The notes under the pieces: model-generated | Databases searched by the model: none | What the model was told of the DNA's origin: nothing | What the model saw: the letters and a program-made list of their open reading frames with translations, nothing else | Program-made: the position numbers and the translations under genes | Shown: positions 40,912 through 51,047 of the stretch, in pieces | Layout: every line of letters begins with the position of its first letter | How positions within the stretch are numbered: the first letter of the stretch is position 1 | NCBI GenBank assembly: GCA_009760885.1 | Contig: CM019691.1 | Coordinates: 27,837,314-27,901,313 of the forward strand | Reading direction: 5' to 3' | Source: Achatina immaculata | Lineage: Eukaryota > Mollusca > Gastropoda > Stylommatophora > Achatinidae | Length of the DNA: 64,000 nucleotides

Positions 40912-43340
40912 ATTACCCATATCTTTTGTTGTCGACCTATTTCAACTTTCTATCTGTCGACCTATTTGAACTTTCTATCTGAACTTTCATCTCTTCTGCA
41001 TGGGATTTAACATACTGGTATATCTAAAAAAGACAGCCACATTTATTTTGCTTCGTACATGCATGAATGTAATGTTTTTCATAGTTTGTATTCTCAGTTT
41101 CATTCATTCTCATGCTTCTGTCTTCCTTTTTTATTCGTAAAATGCGCCTCATATTTCTATATATCCTCATTTTCATGGCTCACAACGTCTTTTCCTACTA
41201 TGTGTTTATGCACCAATGTTCACTCAAAGCTCAGCGTGAAACTGAAAATTAAAGTTCAAGGCAATTTGTTTTATTTTTTTTATTAAATGTCTAATTCCAA
41301 GAGTCAACTGCATCTATACATTCATAATTATAAAAGCTGTGCCTGTATTGCTTTCATGTTCAATTCATGTAAGTAACCGTCGGTACACGAACACTGCTAC
41401 ATCACTGGAATTGTTGGACCTACTGTTGTCTGAACTTTCATGCCGTTTTAAACTCTGGATTTTAGTCTCAGACAGCCGCCCACAGCTCCTCAAAGATAAA
41501 CTTCTTATGTCTTCCATTTATGGTTAAATTATCCCCGCATTTGGGAATCAAAACATGTTTCATTCATGGATGATCTCTCACTATGTGTTTCCAGCAAAAC
41601 ACTTCCTTCCAAATTAGGAAACAGCAGCGTGAACTGGGCACACACACACACACACATACATACACACATACTCAAAAGTTTCCTGTTTCAGACGTCTAAC
41701 GATGAATGAAAATGGACTCTTGTAGCATATGGTGAAAAGAGTATCATATCATAATAATGTGGCAGATTGCGCTGTGTCTCTCTCGAGATTTCAGACATTC
41801 TTTATCTACACGCGTGGGTGTGAAGCTATGAATTTATAGTATCTCGAAGAAAAGCCTTCATTTCAGGGTTTTCCACAAATGAAACATGTTCCAAGGCTTT
41901 TCAAACTTCTTGTGATGCAACTTAATGCATATGAAAATTCTGTACTTAGTTTTGTAAATTTCAACTAGTGAAATCTCAGTTGAGCGCTACGTTCCATTTT
42001 ACACACGACCTGAGACGTCGTCAGGAGGAAGTATGCGTAGTAATCCAGAATTCATTTTTGTCTATGACCTAATTTGTCCATCTTCTTTTCCTTCCGCGTG
42101 GTAAAGAGTATGCCAGGAGACCACAAAACAAAACCAAAAAAAATTACATGAAGGCCAGATCTGTGTCTTCTGCAAAAATAAAACTAGGTGTCGACTAGAA
42201 CTTCTAGAACGCTGAAGAAGAAGACTGTGGATTCCTTGCGACTTGTATGTAAAAATAGCCCAGTACTTGAACACTTAAGAAGAAAAAAAAAGTTCTTAGT
42301 TGGAAAAAAATATAAACAACTTCAATTAGAGATGCCGAAATAGCACATTAATAGCGATACTTGTCGAAGATTCTTCTTCTTCTTGTCTTCAAAAGGACTT
42401 TGTGGTTGCGTTGTGTCATCAATATGCACATTTCGGCCCAACACATCCGACTTCAGCTTGGGATATTTTTAAGATTGGGTTCTCCTTTTCATTGCGATCT
42501 CTATTGAACTCAGCCAGAGTACTGTTTGCTTCCAACAGCCACCACTGGTAGATTGAAAAGGGTCTTGGTTGGCTATGATTCACAAATCTATGAGCGAGAG
42601 AAACCATCTCTCAAACGTAAGGAGCATACGCAAGAAAAATGTGAAAAGCGCTGGCAATAAGAGTAGTCCAATATGCACTTCTATCTAGATATATTAGTCT
42701 TCGAAAGAAGCCAGATGCTGATGTCCTGTTGAATTGATCCCTATGGACGATAAGGGTGTTGTTTCTTCGTCGTATTATATTGCTGTCGAAATATTGATAA
42801 GGAAAGCGTTTGACCTGTTCCAGAAATGAAGTGCTGTAATGAGCGAGGGTGGACAATATGGCTTGCGTGGGTTGTTATGTTGTTGTTGGTGCCAGAACAA
42901 AATCATCAGACAGGAGTGGTTTGCAGAAAGGATGACATCAGCGAGAAATAATTTATGAGCTTGGTTGTAACTCATGCACCCACTCCAGTCGCAGTTTTCA
43001 CAATATTAAATGACCAAACATATTTTTTGGTATGTTTTTTTTTTTCCTCACGCAGTTCTTCTTAACATATCGGACAGATACAGGAATGAAGAAATAGGTT
43101 TAAGCTTTGAATCCAGGGCTGGCGAATCATAAACAGTCAAGACCCCAGCTCTGTTCCTCGCAGCGCTTCCTGGAAGCAGGCTGGGTCGTGACAGCTTGAA
43201 GAGCAATATAGGGTGTCTGTCGCGATGAAGACACATTTCAGTGCAGCCTCCTCATTGTTTGGGCAACATCCTGCCTCCTTGAGTTTGCCTCGGGGCTTTT
43301 GGGGTGTCATGGGATGCAGATATCTCTGACAGTCATCGAC
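40912..43340. other. No gene recognised; short simple repeats
   Basis: About 2.4 kb. It contains a duplicated gtcgacctatttgaactttc (40932-40980), (CA)n at 41640-41670, and (CTT)n at 42373-42387. The 62-codon minus frame next to that CTT tract (42419-42607) could be the end of a degraded GAA-tailed element, but I recognise no conserved residues. Confidence 0.35.
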
Positions 43341-43352
43341 ATCACTTTAATT

Positions 43353-43626
43353 ACACGTCGAGGTCTTCCGGTGAGAAAGTCCAACTCTAGACTAAACTGG
43401 TGCAACGAAAACCACGGTGTCACGCAATCCCGCTTCTGAGACCCACCAAGAATACAGGCTTAAGCCCTGCGATACTCTGAACCTCTTGTGGTCCTCTAGA
43501 GGATCTCGTGTGATCCTTTCGGGGACCATATGGGGGACCACGGAACTTAACGAGGACCACAGGCGTAAATTCAGTAGGATCACAGTGCGGTCTTGGTGGT
43601 AGAGGCGAACGAAGAAGAAGAAGAAG
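43353..43626 (+). mobile_element. Element A 3' fragment with target-site duplication
   Basis: A 274-bp truncated copy in sense orientation ending gaggcgaacgaagaagaaga. The 9-bp repeat actttaatt flanks it (43344-43352 and 43627-43635). The frame 43417-43602 ends ..ITVRSWW as in the other copies. Confidence 0.87.
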
Positions 43627-43635
43627 ACTTTAATT

Positions 43636-44014
43636 GCTGGGAAGAATCTGCAAGTTTCACTTCTGATAGTGGGCGAGGAAAGCAGGAAAAAAAAATCTAG
43701 CAAAGTACAATGAGAAAGAACAGCAGCCAGGGAACACAAAACACACGACAGTCAGCGCTGATCTCAGTCGCTGTGAATACGAAAGTCTAGAAGATAATAT
43801 GACGCATCCTAAGCTAGGGGAGTCCTATAATAAATGATTCAAAACACCCAATTCACCGGAGACCGATGAGGAAGCTGAGAAACATCCCAATATTAGTGTA
43901 CATATTGTCATCGATTCCAGACGGGCATGACAGTCCTGTATTATATCAAAACGTACACGATAGCTACTCCGAAATGGGACCATAATAAAAGTTTTTGTTG
44001 TTCCAGCTCATAAC
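43636..44014. other. No gene recognised
   Basis: Spacer; nothing recognisable. Confidence 0.3.
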
Positions 44015-44015
44015 T

Positions 44016-44067
<52 letters not shown>
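44015..44067. repeat. (TA)n(TG)n microsatellite
   Basis: Compound dinucleotide repeat. Confidence 0.9.
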
Positions 44068-44069
<2 letters not shown>

Positions 44070-44079
44070 AGGTTCTACA

Positions 44080-44600
44080 GAGGTTTATTCAGTTCGACAG
44101 TCTTCTAGAGGGTTCCACAATGTTCTATTCATATCCACAACCTTCTAGAAAGTTCTAAAGAGTCTAGACGGTAATACAGAATTCTATTCCTTCTATTCGA
44201 CTAAACATGAGCTTAATTGTCATCAGGACTGTCACCAATCAGCTTAGCGACTCCGAAAACTATGGATTCGACACGAATCTCGTTCAGTTTGCGCATTTTG
44301 TTTTTCACCATTTCTCACCCCCCCCCTCCCCCACTCCCTTTTCATGCCGATGGAGGCTGAACTTGCGAAAACTATGGATTCAACACTAATATTGGTCGTT
44401 TTAGATTATTTTTACATGTCACCCCGATCCCATCTCCACCCATAGGACCCCATGTCGATTGGGGCTGAACTTTGACTTCAACTGCATCGGGAGTGTCACT
44501 ATTCATCTCAGCGACCCCGAAAACTATGGATTCGGCACTACTATCGTTCATTTTCGATTTTTCTTACATGTCACCCCGACCCCTAGGGTCATAGGTGTAT
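44080..44600. repeat. Satellite-like repeats with cgaaaactatggattc core
   Basis: First, degenerate ttctagagagttcta-type repeats (44080-44195). Then three related blocks carrying gaaaactatggattc(g/a) at 44256, 44368 and 44519, each followed by a cgtt-like stretch and acatgtcaccccga. The last two blocks are the most alike. Confidence 0.6.
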
Positions 44601-44612
44601 CCTAGGGGTGAT

Positions 44613-45738
44613 CTTCTTCTTATTCGTTCGCTTCTACCACCAAAACCACCCCGTGATCCTACTGAATTGATAGGTCTTGTGGTCCTACTGTGGATCTTGA
44701 GAGGACCACAAGAGATCCCCGAGAGAACCACAAGAGGATCAGAGTATCACGGGGCTTGGGCCTGTATTTTCGGTGGGTCGCAGAAGCGGGATTGCGTGAC
44801 ACTGTGGTTTTCTTGCAATCAGTTTAATCTAGAGATGGACTTTCTCACCGGAAAACCTCGACGTGTTTTGATATCAATATATCCCCGTCGGGTGAGAGGT
44901 GGTTGCCCATCCAGTCCAGTGTTGGACTTTCTCACCGGAAAACCTCAGCGTGATTAAAATATAGCATATATTCCCGTCGAGTGAGACATGGTTGCCCATT
45001 TAGACAGCATTGGTTCAGTGTCTCCGACTTCAGCATTTTGTGGTCGTGGCCGCTACCCTTCCTAGTTGTGACCAGGATGGAGCTTTTGTCCAGAAGAACG
45101 AATTCTCGCCACTAGTAAGTTTCACCTTTGGGTTGAGCCGGTTTAGGTGCATTATCCCAGTATGAGCGTGTTTACTACGTGACCGACTCTAGAGCGGAGG
45201 TACCGTGACATGAATAGTCATCAAGTTTCACCCCTGGTTTAAGCGGTTTAGGCATATTTCTCCAGTATGGGTGTATGTAGGACGTGGCCAGCCTCTAGAG
45301 CAGAGGTGCCGTGGTATGAATAGCTCTCACCGCGAGACTATTGGACGTATCAATTAAACTTCACTTTATTCTTTCCATAGCGGCGCCGCACGGCAACCCT
45401 AATCGCATTTTCTGCATTTTCTTCATTGGCCGGGAGGAGTTTCACACCACGCTCCGTGTCAGAAGAATCTCGCTAGCAGTATCTTAGTTTTACCCCCCTG
45501 GGTTAAGCCGGTTTATGCAATCTGCCCCAGTATGGGTGTATATATGACGTGGCCGGCCTCTAGAGCAGAGATGCCGTGATTTGAGTAGTCCTGACCTCGA
45601 GACTACTGGTACTTCACTTAATCCTTTCCTTCACCTTTTCCACGGCGGCGCTGCGCGTCAACCTTAATCTCATTTTTGTTCATTGGCCGGGAGGAGTTTC
45701 ACCTCACGCACGCAGCTGAAGAATCTCGCCAGCAGCGA
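44613..45738 (-). mobile_element. Element A copy with target-site duplication
   Basis: 1,126 bp flanked by the perfect 10-bp repeat taggggtgat (44603-44612 and 45739-45748). The 3' tail is slightly altered (cttcttcttattcgttcgc). This copy is more diverged from copy 1 than the 38918 copy is; the small hairpin GGA-CGAA-TCC has become GAA-CGAA-TTC (near 45090-45099). The internal modules are the same as in other copies. Confidence 0.87.
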
Positions 45739-45835
45739 TAGGGGTGATATAACCCCGACTGTACTTTGTCCAGATTGTAAGTCATATGGATACCATGTTT
45801 GGTTGAAATGCTCCAGGCGTTCCAGCGTGATGTTG

Positions 45836-46205
45836 GAACGGATGTAAGTGCTGCATACTTCTCAGTTTTAGATTTCTCTTTTTTTCTACTGTTTACCTTA
45901 ATTTTTTATTGTACTCTATAATGGATTTATTCACTATGACAATTTTTTTATTTCTGTGAAAAGGTTTATAGTTTCACATGGATGTAAGTATTTCAAACTC
46001 TTCAGTTTTACTTTTTTTCTGATGCTTACCTTAGCTTTTTACTGTATTCTATAATGGATGTATTCATTATAATATTTTTAAAATTTCTATGAAGAGGTTT
46101 ATAGTTCTACTCGGATGTAAGTACTTTATGGTTTTAACTTATAGCTTTCTTTTTTTTTCTTATTATTGTATTCTATAATAGATTCATTCATTAATCTTTA
46201 TATTT
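45836..46205. repeat. Tandem repeat, 133-140 bp unit, about 2.7 copies
   Basis: cggatgtaagt starts units at about 45839, 45979 and 46112. Each contains gtattctataatggat and ttctatgaagaggtttatag. AT-rich; no coding signal. Confidence 0.75.
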
Positions 46206-46473
46206 TTACAGGGATGACTTGCCATTAGACTTGCCATGGGAGACTACAAATGCTTCTCTTAGACAAGTACCGCTCTATTTAGCAATTATCTCCCTTAGAC
46301 CATTGTTTGTTCATCCGTGACTTTAGTAGATAAAACATCCACCTCCTTGGTACCCCAATCTCAATGCAGGTAGAGGTGTCTTAGCCCCAAATTATATATC
46401 TCCAAATTGTACGTCAAATGTGTTCCAAGTCTGGTTGAAATTCCTCCAGGCGTTCCAGAGTGATGCCGGATAT
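46206..46473. other. No gene recognised
   Basis: Contains caggcgttccag(c/a)gtgatg at 46448, also seen at 45816, so the surrounding 45.75-46.47 kb may be one larger repeat unit bracketed by this block. Confidence 0.35.
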
Positions 46474-46486
46474 ATATATATATGAA
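46471..46486. repeat. (TA)n at the 3' end of LINE-d
   Basis: About seven TA units directly beyond the LINE-d terminus. Confidence 0.8.
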
Positions 46487-46733
46487 CCTTAAATGCCCAG
46501 GGCACATGGGGCTTCCACAAGGGTTTTCCACAGATGCCTGTCCTTCGCCTTTTTTTCTGCTCTTGCCCAGGTGAGCCCTCTATTGCTCAACATCCTTTCT
46601 GTTGTTCTTCTCCATGTCTCTTTTGGTCTACCCTTACTTCTGTTCCCCTGTGGTGTCCATCTTAGTGCTATTTTTGGTAGTGAGTTGTCAGTCATTCGGA
46701 GAACATGTCCCAACCATCGCCAGCGTCTTATAT
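46487..46733 (-). mobile_element. LINE-d 3' end fragment between TA repeats
   Basis: The minus strand encodes RRWRWLGHVLRMTDNSLPKIA, WTPQGNRSKGRPKETWRRT, RGLTWARAEKKAKDRHLW and VEAPCALGI, a clean RTE-type C-terminus without stops. (TA)n borders both sides (46471-46486 and 46733-46749), consistent with insertion into a TA repeat. It shares both end points with 16051-16305. Confidence 0.78.
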
Positions 46734-46749
46734 ATATATATATATATAC
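46733..46749. repeat. (TA)n flank of LINE-d
   Basis: TA repeat abutting the 5' end of the fragment. Confidence 0.8.
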
Positions 46750-46941
46750 CAACAAAAATGATGTGTGTACAAGAGATGAGGGAAACATGACCAAGGGCTA
46801 AGACAGAGATGGAAAGACAACATAGAAGTGGATATAAAGTTAATTGGTGTCACCAACTGGAGAGAGAAGATTAGGCATAGAGAGTAATGGATGCTAACTT
46901 TATCTGCAGCAATGAGCCTTAATGTCTCGGAAAGCTGAAGA

Positions 46942-46943
<2 letters not shown>

Positions 46944-46974
<31 letters not shown>
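46944..46974. repeat. (TA)n microsatellite
   Basis: About fifteen TA units. The preceding 46780-46935 (agatggaaagacaacatag, ggatgctaac) resembles RT-polyprotein C-terminal debris, not assigned. Confidence 0.85.
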
Positions 46975-46977
<3 letters not shown>

Positions 46978-47134
46978 ACTAACTTTTCTTCAATTTCACT
47001 ACTTCTTGTGCCTTCAGAGTAGCTTAAATGTATTACAGTTTTTTTTTCTATTTACTACTTGTTTTGGTTAAGTATTACTGTTGACAAGAGAAGCACTTTC
47101 AAGAAGAAGACAAAGTTACCAACCATCACCGTGT

Positions 47135-47155
47135 AATACGGGACAGTCCCGTATT
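47135..47155. other. Perfect 21-bp palindrome
   Basis: Arms aatacgggac and gtcccgtatt around a single central A. The neighbourhood repeats related fragments (gtcccttattttag, gtctcgtattccc). Confidence 0.7.
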
Positions 47156-47317
47156 TTAAAGGTTTGTCCTAGTAATCGTATCTCTTCGGTGTGCACGTAT
47201 AAATGTCCCTTATTTTAGAGAATGTGTCCTATATTGTCTCGTATTCCCATCTTTGACTGTCGCGTGTTCGGAGTATGGGAAATTTGTGTAGACGACTGTA
47301 CAGTGTACATAAAAAAA

Positions 47318-47384
47318 AACCACACACACTCACACACACGCGCGCGCGCACACACACACCCACACACACACATATATATATATA
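47318..47384. repeat. (CA)n(CG)n(TA)n compound microsatellite
   Basis: cacacacac, cgcgcgcg and tatata runs in sequence. Confidence 0.9.
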
Positions 47385-47461
47385 ACGTTACACCACTTCC
47401 CGCGCGATTGAGTGTCCCTTATTTGAACTTGTTAAAGATTGTTGTACTAAAAAAAGGAGGA

Positions 47462-47481
47462 AAAAAAAAGGGGGGGGGGGG
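47462..47481. repeat. A9G11 tract
   Basis: Purine homopolymer pair. Confidence 0.8.
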
Positions 47482-47794
47482 TGTCAGTGCAAGGTTTTAA
47501 AAAATCTAAATTCTAAATTGTATGAAAAGAAAAACCTGTGCTGACTGTTTGTCATCAGAAGTCTAAAGTACTTGTAGTACCTGGTATGGGAGATTTGAAC
47601 GTTTGCTGAAACGTTTGGCTGTTTATATTTGTCCTTGAAGGTTTGTAATAAGATTTCTGTAGTTTGCACGCCTGCTCACAGAGTTAGAGGGGGCTTGTCT
47701 GCACTCCAGTTTGTACGGCCATGTTACGCTGTTGAGCCGTGGTTCTGGAGTGCAAGTACCAAGGTTTGAATTGTTGGAAGTCAGAACTGCTGAT

Positions 47795-47817
47795 GGGGGG
47801 GGGGGGGGGGGGGGGGG
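47795..47817. repeat. G23 homopolymer
   Basis: The longest G run in the window. The length may be unreliable in an assembly. Confidence 0.85.
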
Positions 47818-47899
47818 ATGTCTATCAATGTTAGCGGTCTGCACAGTTTTTAATTTGGAAGCTACTTTAAAATTCACTCCCTTAACTTATATAGTATCG

Positions 47900-47998
47900 C
47901 AGATCGTATCTAATTCCTTAGACGGAAGAGGATGGTTTGCTGATGTCTTTGTAGTTGGTTAACCATCCTCTTTCGATTAAGGAATTAGATATGATCTA
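47900..47998. repeat. 38-bp inverted repeat with 23-nt loop
   Basis: Left arm 47900-47937 and right arm 47961-47998 match at 33 of 38 positions in inverted orientation (shared core atctaattcctta). It lies directly upstream of the I-type LINE fragment. Confidence 0.8.
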
Positions 47999-48300
47999 CG
48001 ATAATATATTTTCGCCTAAGGACAGGCTACTGCAGACTACTGAGCCACCTGCATCGACTCAAAATGTCTCACACAGACGGGTGTCCATGTGGCAGTGGAG
48101 TCCAGATTCCAAAACATATACTACAAGAGTGCCCAAACCAGGCAAACCTGCGGCGTGAGACATGACCAGAGGACACAAGCTTGGGGCAAAAACTTTGGGG
48201 CTCCTATCAGAATCTGGAGAGGACTTCGGGCTTTGCCATGTCGACGGGAATCAGGATCTGAAGCGACCAACAACCTCGAATTCAGAAGAAGAAGAAGAAG
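47999..48300 (+). pseudogene. I-superfamily LINE C-terminal fragment with GAA tail
   Basis: The plus strand encodes TIIYFRLRTGYCRLLSHLHR, then MSHTDGCPCGSGVQIPKHIL-QECP, the Cys/His region that follows RNase H in I-type LINEs (compare FRLRTGHNRLRSH..LCTCAQ in LINE-c). A stop follows LRRET; the remaining sequence to the tail (gaattcagaagaagaagaag) reads on in another frame. It is related to, but distinct from, LINE-c. 5' truncated. Confidence 0.75.
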
Positions 48301-48382
48301 ATATCTTATTTCGACATTAGAGACATATAGTTAAATGGAACTTCTATATATTCACAAATAAATTGATGCCTAGTATATAGTA

Positions 48383-48480
48383 AAGGTAAAGGTAATCCTC
48401 TCATACGTTAGAGGCACATAGGGATATGGTGTTAGTGCCCACATTTTCCTTGACCTGTCAGCACACTAGAGTGTTATAAC
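48383..48480 (-). mobile_element. SINE-S 3' end
   Basis: Minus strand: gctgacaggtcaaggaaaat, ccatatccctatgtgcctct, then ggattacctttacctttac tail. Homologous to 49259-49356. Confidence 0.65.
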
Positions 48481-48704
48481 CCCCCCTCCCCACCTCCCCC
48501 CCCCCCCCAAAAAAATTTTTTTTTAAAGTTCAGTGGCATTGTCCTAGCAGTTAGTCAAAGGAGGGCACCTGTGTCACATGCACGTCACGATTCTAACAAA
48601 AGCTTTTGGGAGGCGAGTGAAGAATGTTCCCTGGACTAAATCCGTGGCGTGAACACATATGACGTTTATGATACAAGTAGAACTATAGCATGTCATCGAA
48701 GCAA
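48481..48704. other. No gene recognised; C tract
   Basis: Interrupted C run with following A and T runs (48481-48525), then unassigned sequence. Confidence 0.4.
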
Positions 48705-48860
48705 AATAAAAGATATTGGGTTAGTGCTCATGTTTTCCTGTACGTGTCAGTAGACATAAGGTGGTGTAATGTGCCAGGCTGACTTTTCTTCCCGCGTTTC
48801 AGAACGTTTAAGGTACCCATTTCTACATTTCGGGTTGACTGGACCAAGATCCTTGCTCTG
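48705..48860 (-). mobile_element. SINE-S body fragment
   Basis: Minus strand: cagtcaacccgaaatgtaga, aatgggtacctt, cagcctggcacattacacca and tgacacgtacaggaaaacat correspond to the cacccagcctccagaaatgg, gggtacc and tgctgatggtcttgaaaata blocks of the copy at 56868. Confidence 0.55.
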
Positions 48861-48919
48861 ATCGACCAACCAACGCTTGAGAAATAAGTACACTCTTTTA
48901 TTCACTGTTACAGTGATAA

Positions 48920-49213
48920 TGTATGAGAAGAGCTGGAGAGACAAAAAAAAACTTGTAAAAAAGATAAGAGAGAGACAATGTACTTTCATAGGACATGCAA
49001 TGAAAAGAGGGGGGGGGGGCATTGAAAATATTATAACAACAGGAAATAGAAGGAAGAAGATCAAGAGGAAGACTAAGAGAAACGATACTGGATAGTCTGA
49101 CGGGATGGTGTGAGAGGAGATCACCAACTGAACTGATGGCCTGCATGAAGGATCGGGTACTCTGAAGGAGCATAATAGCCAACTCCAGCCGGCACGGCAC
49201 CTGATGATGATGA
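48920..49213 (+). mobile_element. LINE-a 3' fragment with target-site duplication
   Basis: Flanked by tacagtgataa (48909-48919 and 49214-49224). Encodes [20 protein letters not shown], shifts frame after a G10 run, then [11 protein letters not shown] in a wrong frame where SRGRPRE-type codons lie, and ends with the (TGA)n tail. Confidence 0.87.
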
Positions 49214-49258
49214 TACAGTGATAAGGATACAACATAACAATGCGTCGTTCAAGAGGTA

Positions 49259-49356
49259 AAGGTAAAGGTAATCCTCTCATACGTTAGAGGCACATAAGGA
49301 TATGGTGTTAGTGCCCACATTTTCCTTGACCTGTCAGCATACTAGAGTGTTATAAC
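49259..49356 (-). mobile_element. SINE-S 3' end (duplicate)
   Basis: Duplicate of 48383-48480. Confidence 0.65.
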
Positions 49357-49579
49357 CCCCCCCCCCCTCCCCCTCCCCCCCCCCCCAAAAAAAAAAATTT
49401 TTTTTTAAAGTTCAGTGGCATTGTCCTAGCAGTTAGTCAAAGGAGGGCACCTGTGTCACATGGACGTCACGATTCTAACAAAAGCTGTTGGGAGGCGAGT
49501 GAAGAATGTTCCCTGGACTAAATCCGTGGCGTGAACACATATGACGTTTATGATACAAGTAGAACTATAGCATGTCATC

Positions 49580-49740
49580 GAAGCAAAATAAAAGATATTG
49601 GGTTAGTGCTCATGTTTTCCTGTACGTGTCAGTAGACATAAGGTGGTGTAATGTACCAGGCTGACTTTTCTTCCCGCGTTTCAGAACGTTTAAGGTACCC
49701 ATTTCTACATTTCGGGTTGACTGGACCAAGATCCTTGCTC
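49580..49740 (-). mobile_element. SINE-S body fragment (duplicate)
   Basis: Duplicate of 48705-48860. Confidence 0.55.
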
Positions 49741-49801
49741 TGATCGACCAACCAACGCTTGAGAAATAAGTACACTCTTTTATTCACTGTTACAGTGATA
49801 A

Positions 49802-50095
49802 TGTATGAGAAGAGCTGGAGAGACAAAAAAAAACTTGTAAAAAAGATAAGAGAGAGACAATGTACGTTCATAGGACATGCAATGAAAAGAGGGGGGGGGG
49901 GCATTGAAAATATTATAACAACAGGAAATAGAAGGAAGAAGATCAAGAGGAAGACTAAGAGAAACGATACTGGACAGTCTGGCGGGATGGTGTGAGAGGA
50001 GATCACCAACTGAACTGATGGCCTGCATGAAGGATCGCGTACTCTGAAGAAGCATAATAGCCAACGCCAGCCGGCACGGCACCTGATGATGATGA
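49802..50095 (+). mobile_element. LINE-a 3' fragment (duplicate)
   Basis: Duplicate of 48920-49213, with its target copies at 49791-49801 and 50096-50106. The duplication of the target repeats along with the element shows that segmental duplication, not a second insertion, made this copy. Confidence 0.87.
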
Positions 50096-50139
50096 TACAG
50101 TGATAAGGATACAACATAACAATGCGTCGTTCAAGAGGT

Positions 50140-50345
50140 ATAGGTAAATATAAAATCCTCGTTTCCATACTATTAAGGCATATCGGGGATATGGTGCTAG
50201 GCCGGTATATCCAAGACCATCGGCACAGGAAAGTGTGATGTGGGAGTCCCACGCCTGGCCACATTTACGTTCCCAGATTTCTCTAGTACCCATTTTTAGA
50301 GACTGGGTGAACCCCGGGGTCTTTTTATTCTGGTGGTATCAGGGG
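50140..50345 (-). mobile_element. SINE-S, 5'-truncated
   Basis: Minus strand: ggttcacccagtctctaaaa, atgggtactagagaaatctg, aaatgtggccaggcgtggga, gatggtcttggatata, ccccgatatgccttaatag and a tttatatttacctatacc tail. The tRNA head is missing. Confidence 0.8.
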
Positions 50346-50579
50346 GAAAAAAGGAAATGATTGTGCATACACGAGGGTACGCCCCGGGGTAAGCTTATTG
50401 CCACGGGAGTGCTTATCAGTAATAAAGTACGGATAAGTACGCCTCCGGTGGCGGGGGGGGGGGGGGGGGCTGCTTATTCTTACTATAGCCACTGCGCATG
50501 TCTTCTGCGCGCTGTTTATGTTTTTGTTTGTTTGTTTAGGGGAAACGGATTAAGTACTACATAAGTGATCGTTCTTTCG
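50346..50579. other. No gene recognised; G tract
   Basis: G run at about 50452-50469. A cttattgccacgggagtgct block is followed by a similar tacggataagtacgcctccg. Confidence 0.35.
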
Positions 50580-50653
50580 CGTCCGGCTAGCTCAGTCGGT
50601 AAAAGCATGACTCTATTAACATCGGGGGCATGGATTCGATCCCCAGGTTAGCG
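50580..50653 (+). tRNA. tRNA-like sequence, probably a pseudogene or SINE head
   Basis: gtccggctagctcagtcggt is tRNA-Lys-like at the 5' side, and ggattcgatcccca fits a B box. The acceptor stem does not pair (GTCCGGC against GGTTAGC), the anticodon stem is weak, and the D stem has a mismatch. The 7-nt loop would give anticodon ATT, but I do not trust it. No SINE-S body follows. Confidence 0.3.
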
Positions 50654-51047
50654 AAGTTTTGTTGTTTGTTTTTTTTTTGACTTTTTCAAGTTATATTTTA
50701 CATTATGACACTATTTATTTCTCTTTTTATTAAAGAAAACTATACTTTTAACTTTTAGAAGAACTAGCAATTTTCAGCAAGGTGGACACACCTGATTCAA
50801 CAAACTCTCAGAAAACGCTGTCTGAGCCATTACTGTACGTCACAGGCTCCAAGGGAAATGGGAACCTCGAAAGATAATTTTCAAAAAACCGGCGCAGTGG
50901 GCGACGTAGTACGTTCCATGACGCGGACAGCGAAGCTGGACAGGTGTTCGTTAAGTAATAAAGCTGTTCCTATGTTGTTTTTTTTTCTAGTTTATACATT
51001 CAGGTATGAAGTAAAGTCGGCTGTTCTACCTGCAATGTTATTGCAAT
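50654..51047. other. No gene recognised
   Basis: AT-rich spacer with T tracts at 50668-50677 and 50977-50985. Confidence 0.3.

Larger units (their letters stand above)
48380..49255. repeat. Tandem duplication, unit 1 (876 bp)
   Basis: Contains a SINE-S 3' end, C tract, second SINE-S piece and a LINE-a 3' fragment. Repeated almost exactly at 49256-50137. Confidence 0.9.
49256..50137. repeat. Tandem duplication, unit 2 (882 bp)
   Basis: Same order as unit 1. Differences are a few substitutions (for example gtactttcat versus gtacgttcat) and the lengths of C and A runs. Confidence 0.9.

Noticed and set aside
42373..42607. GAA-tailed LINE end on the minus strand
   Set aside because: Only the CTT tract fits; the adjacent frame lacks the FRLRTG or Cys/His residues expected of an I-type C-terminus.
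50580..50653. Functional tRNA gene
   Set aside because: Acceptor stem does not pair and the anticodon stem is weak; listed only as a tRNA-like sequence.
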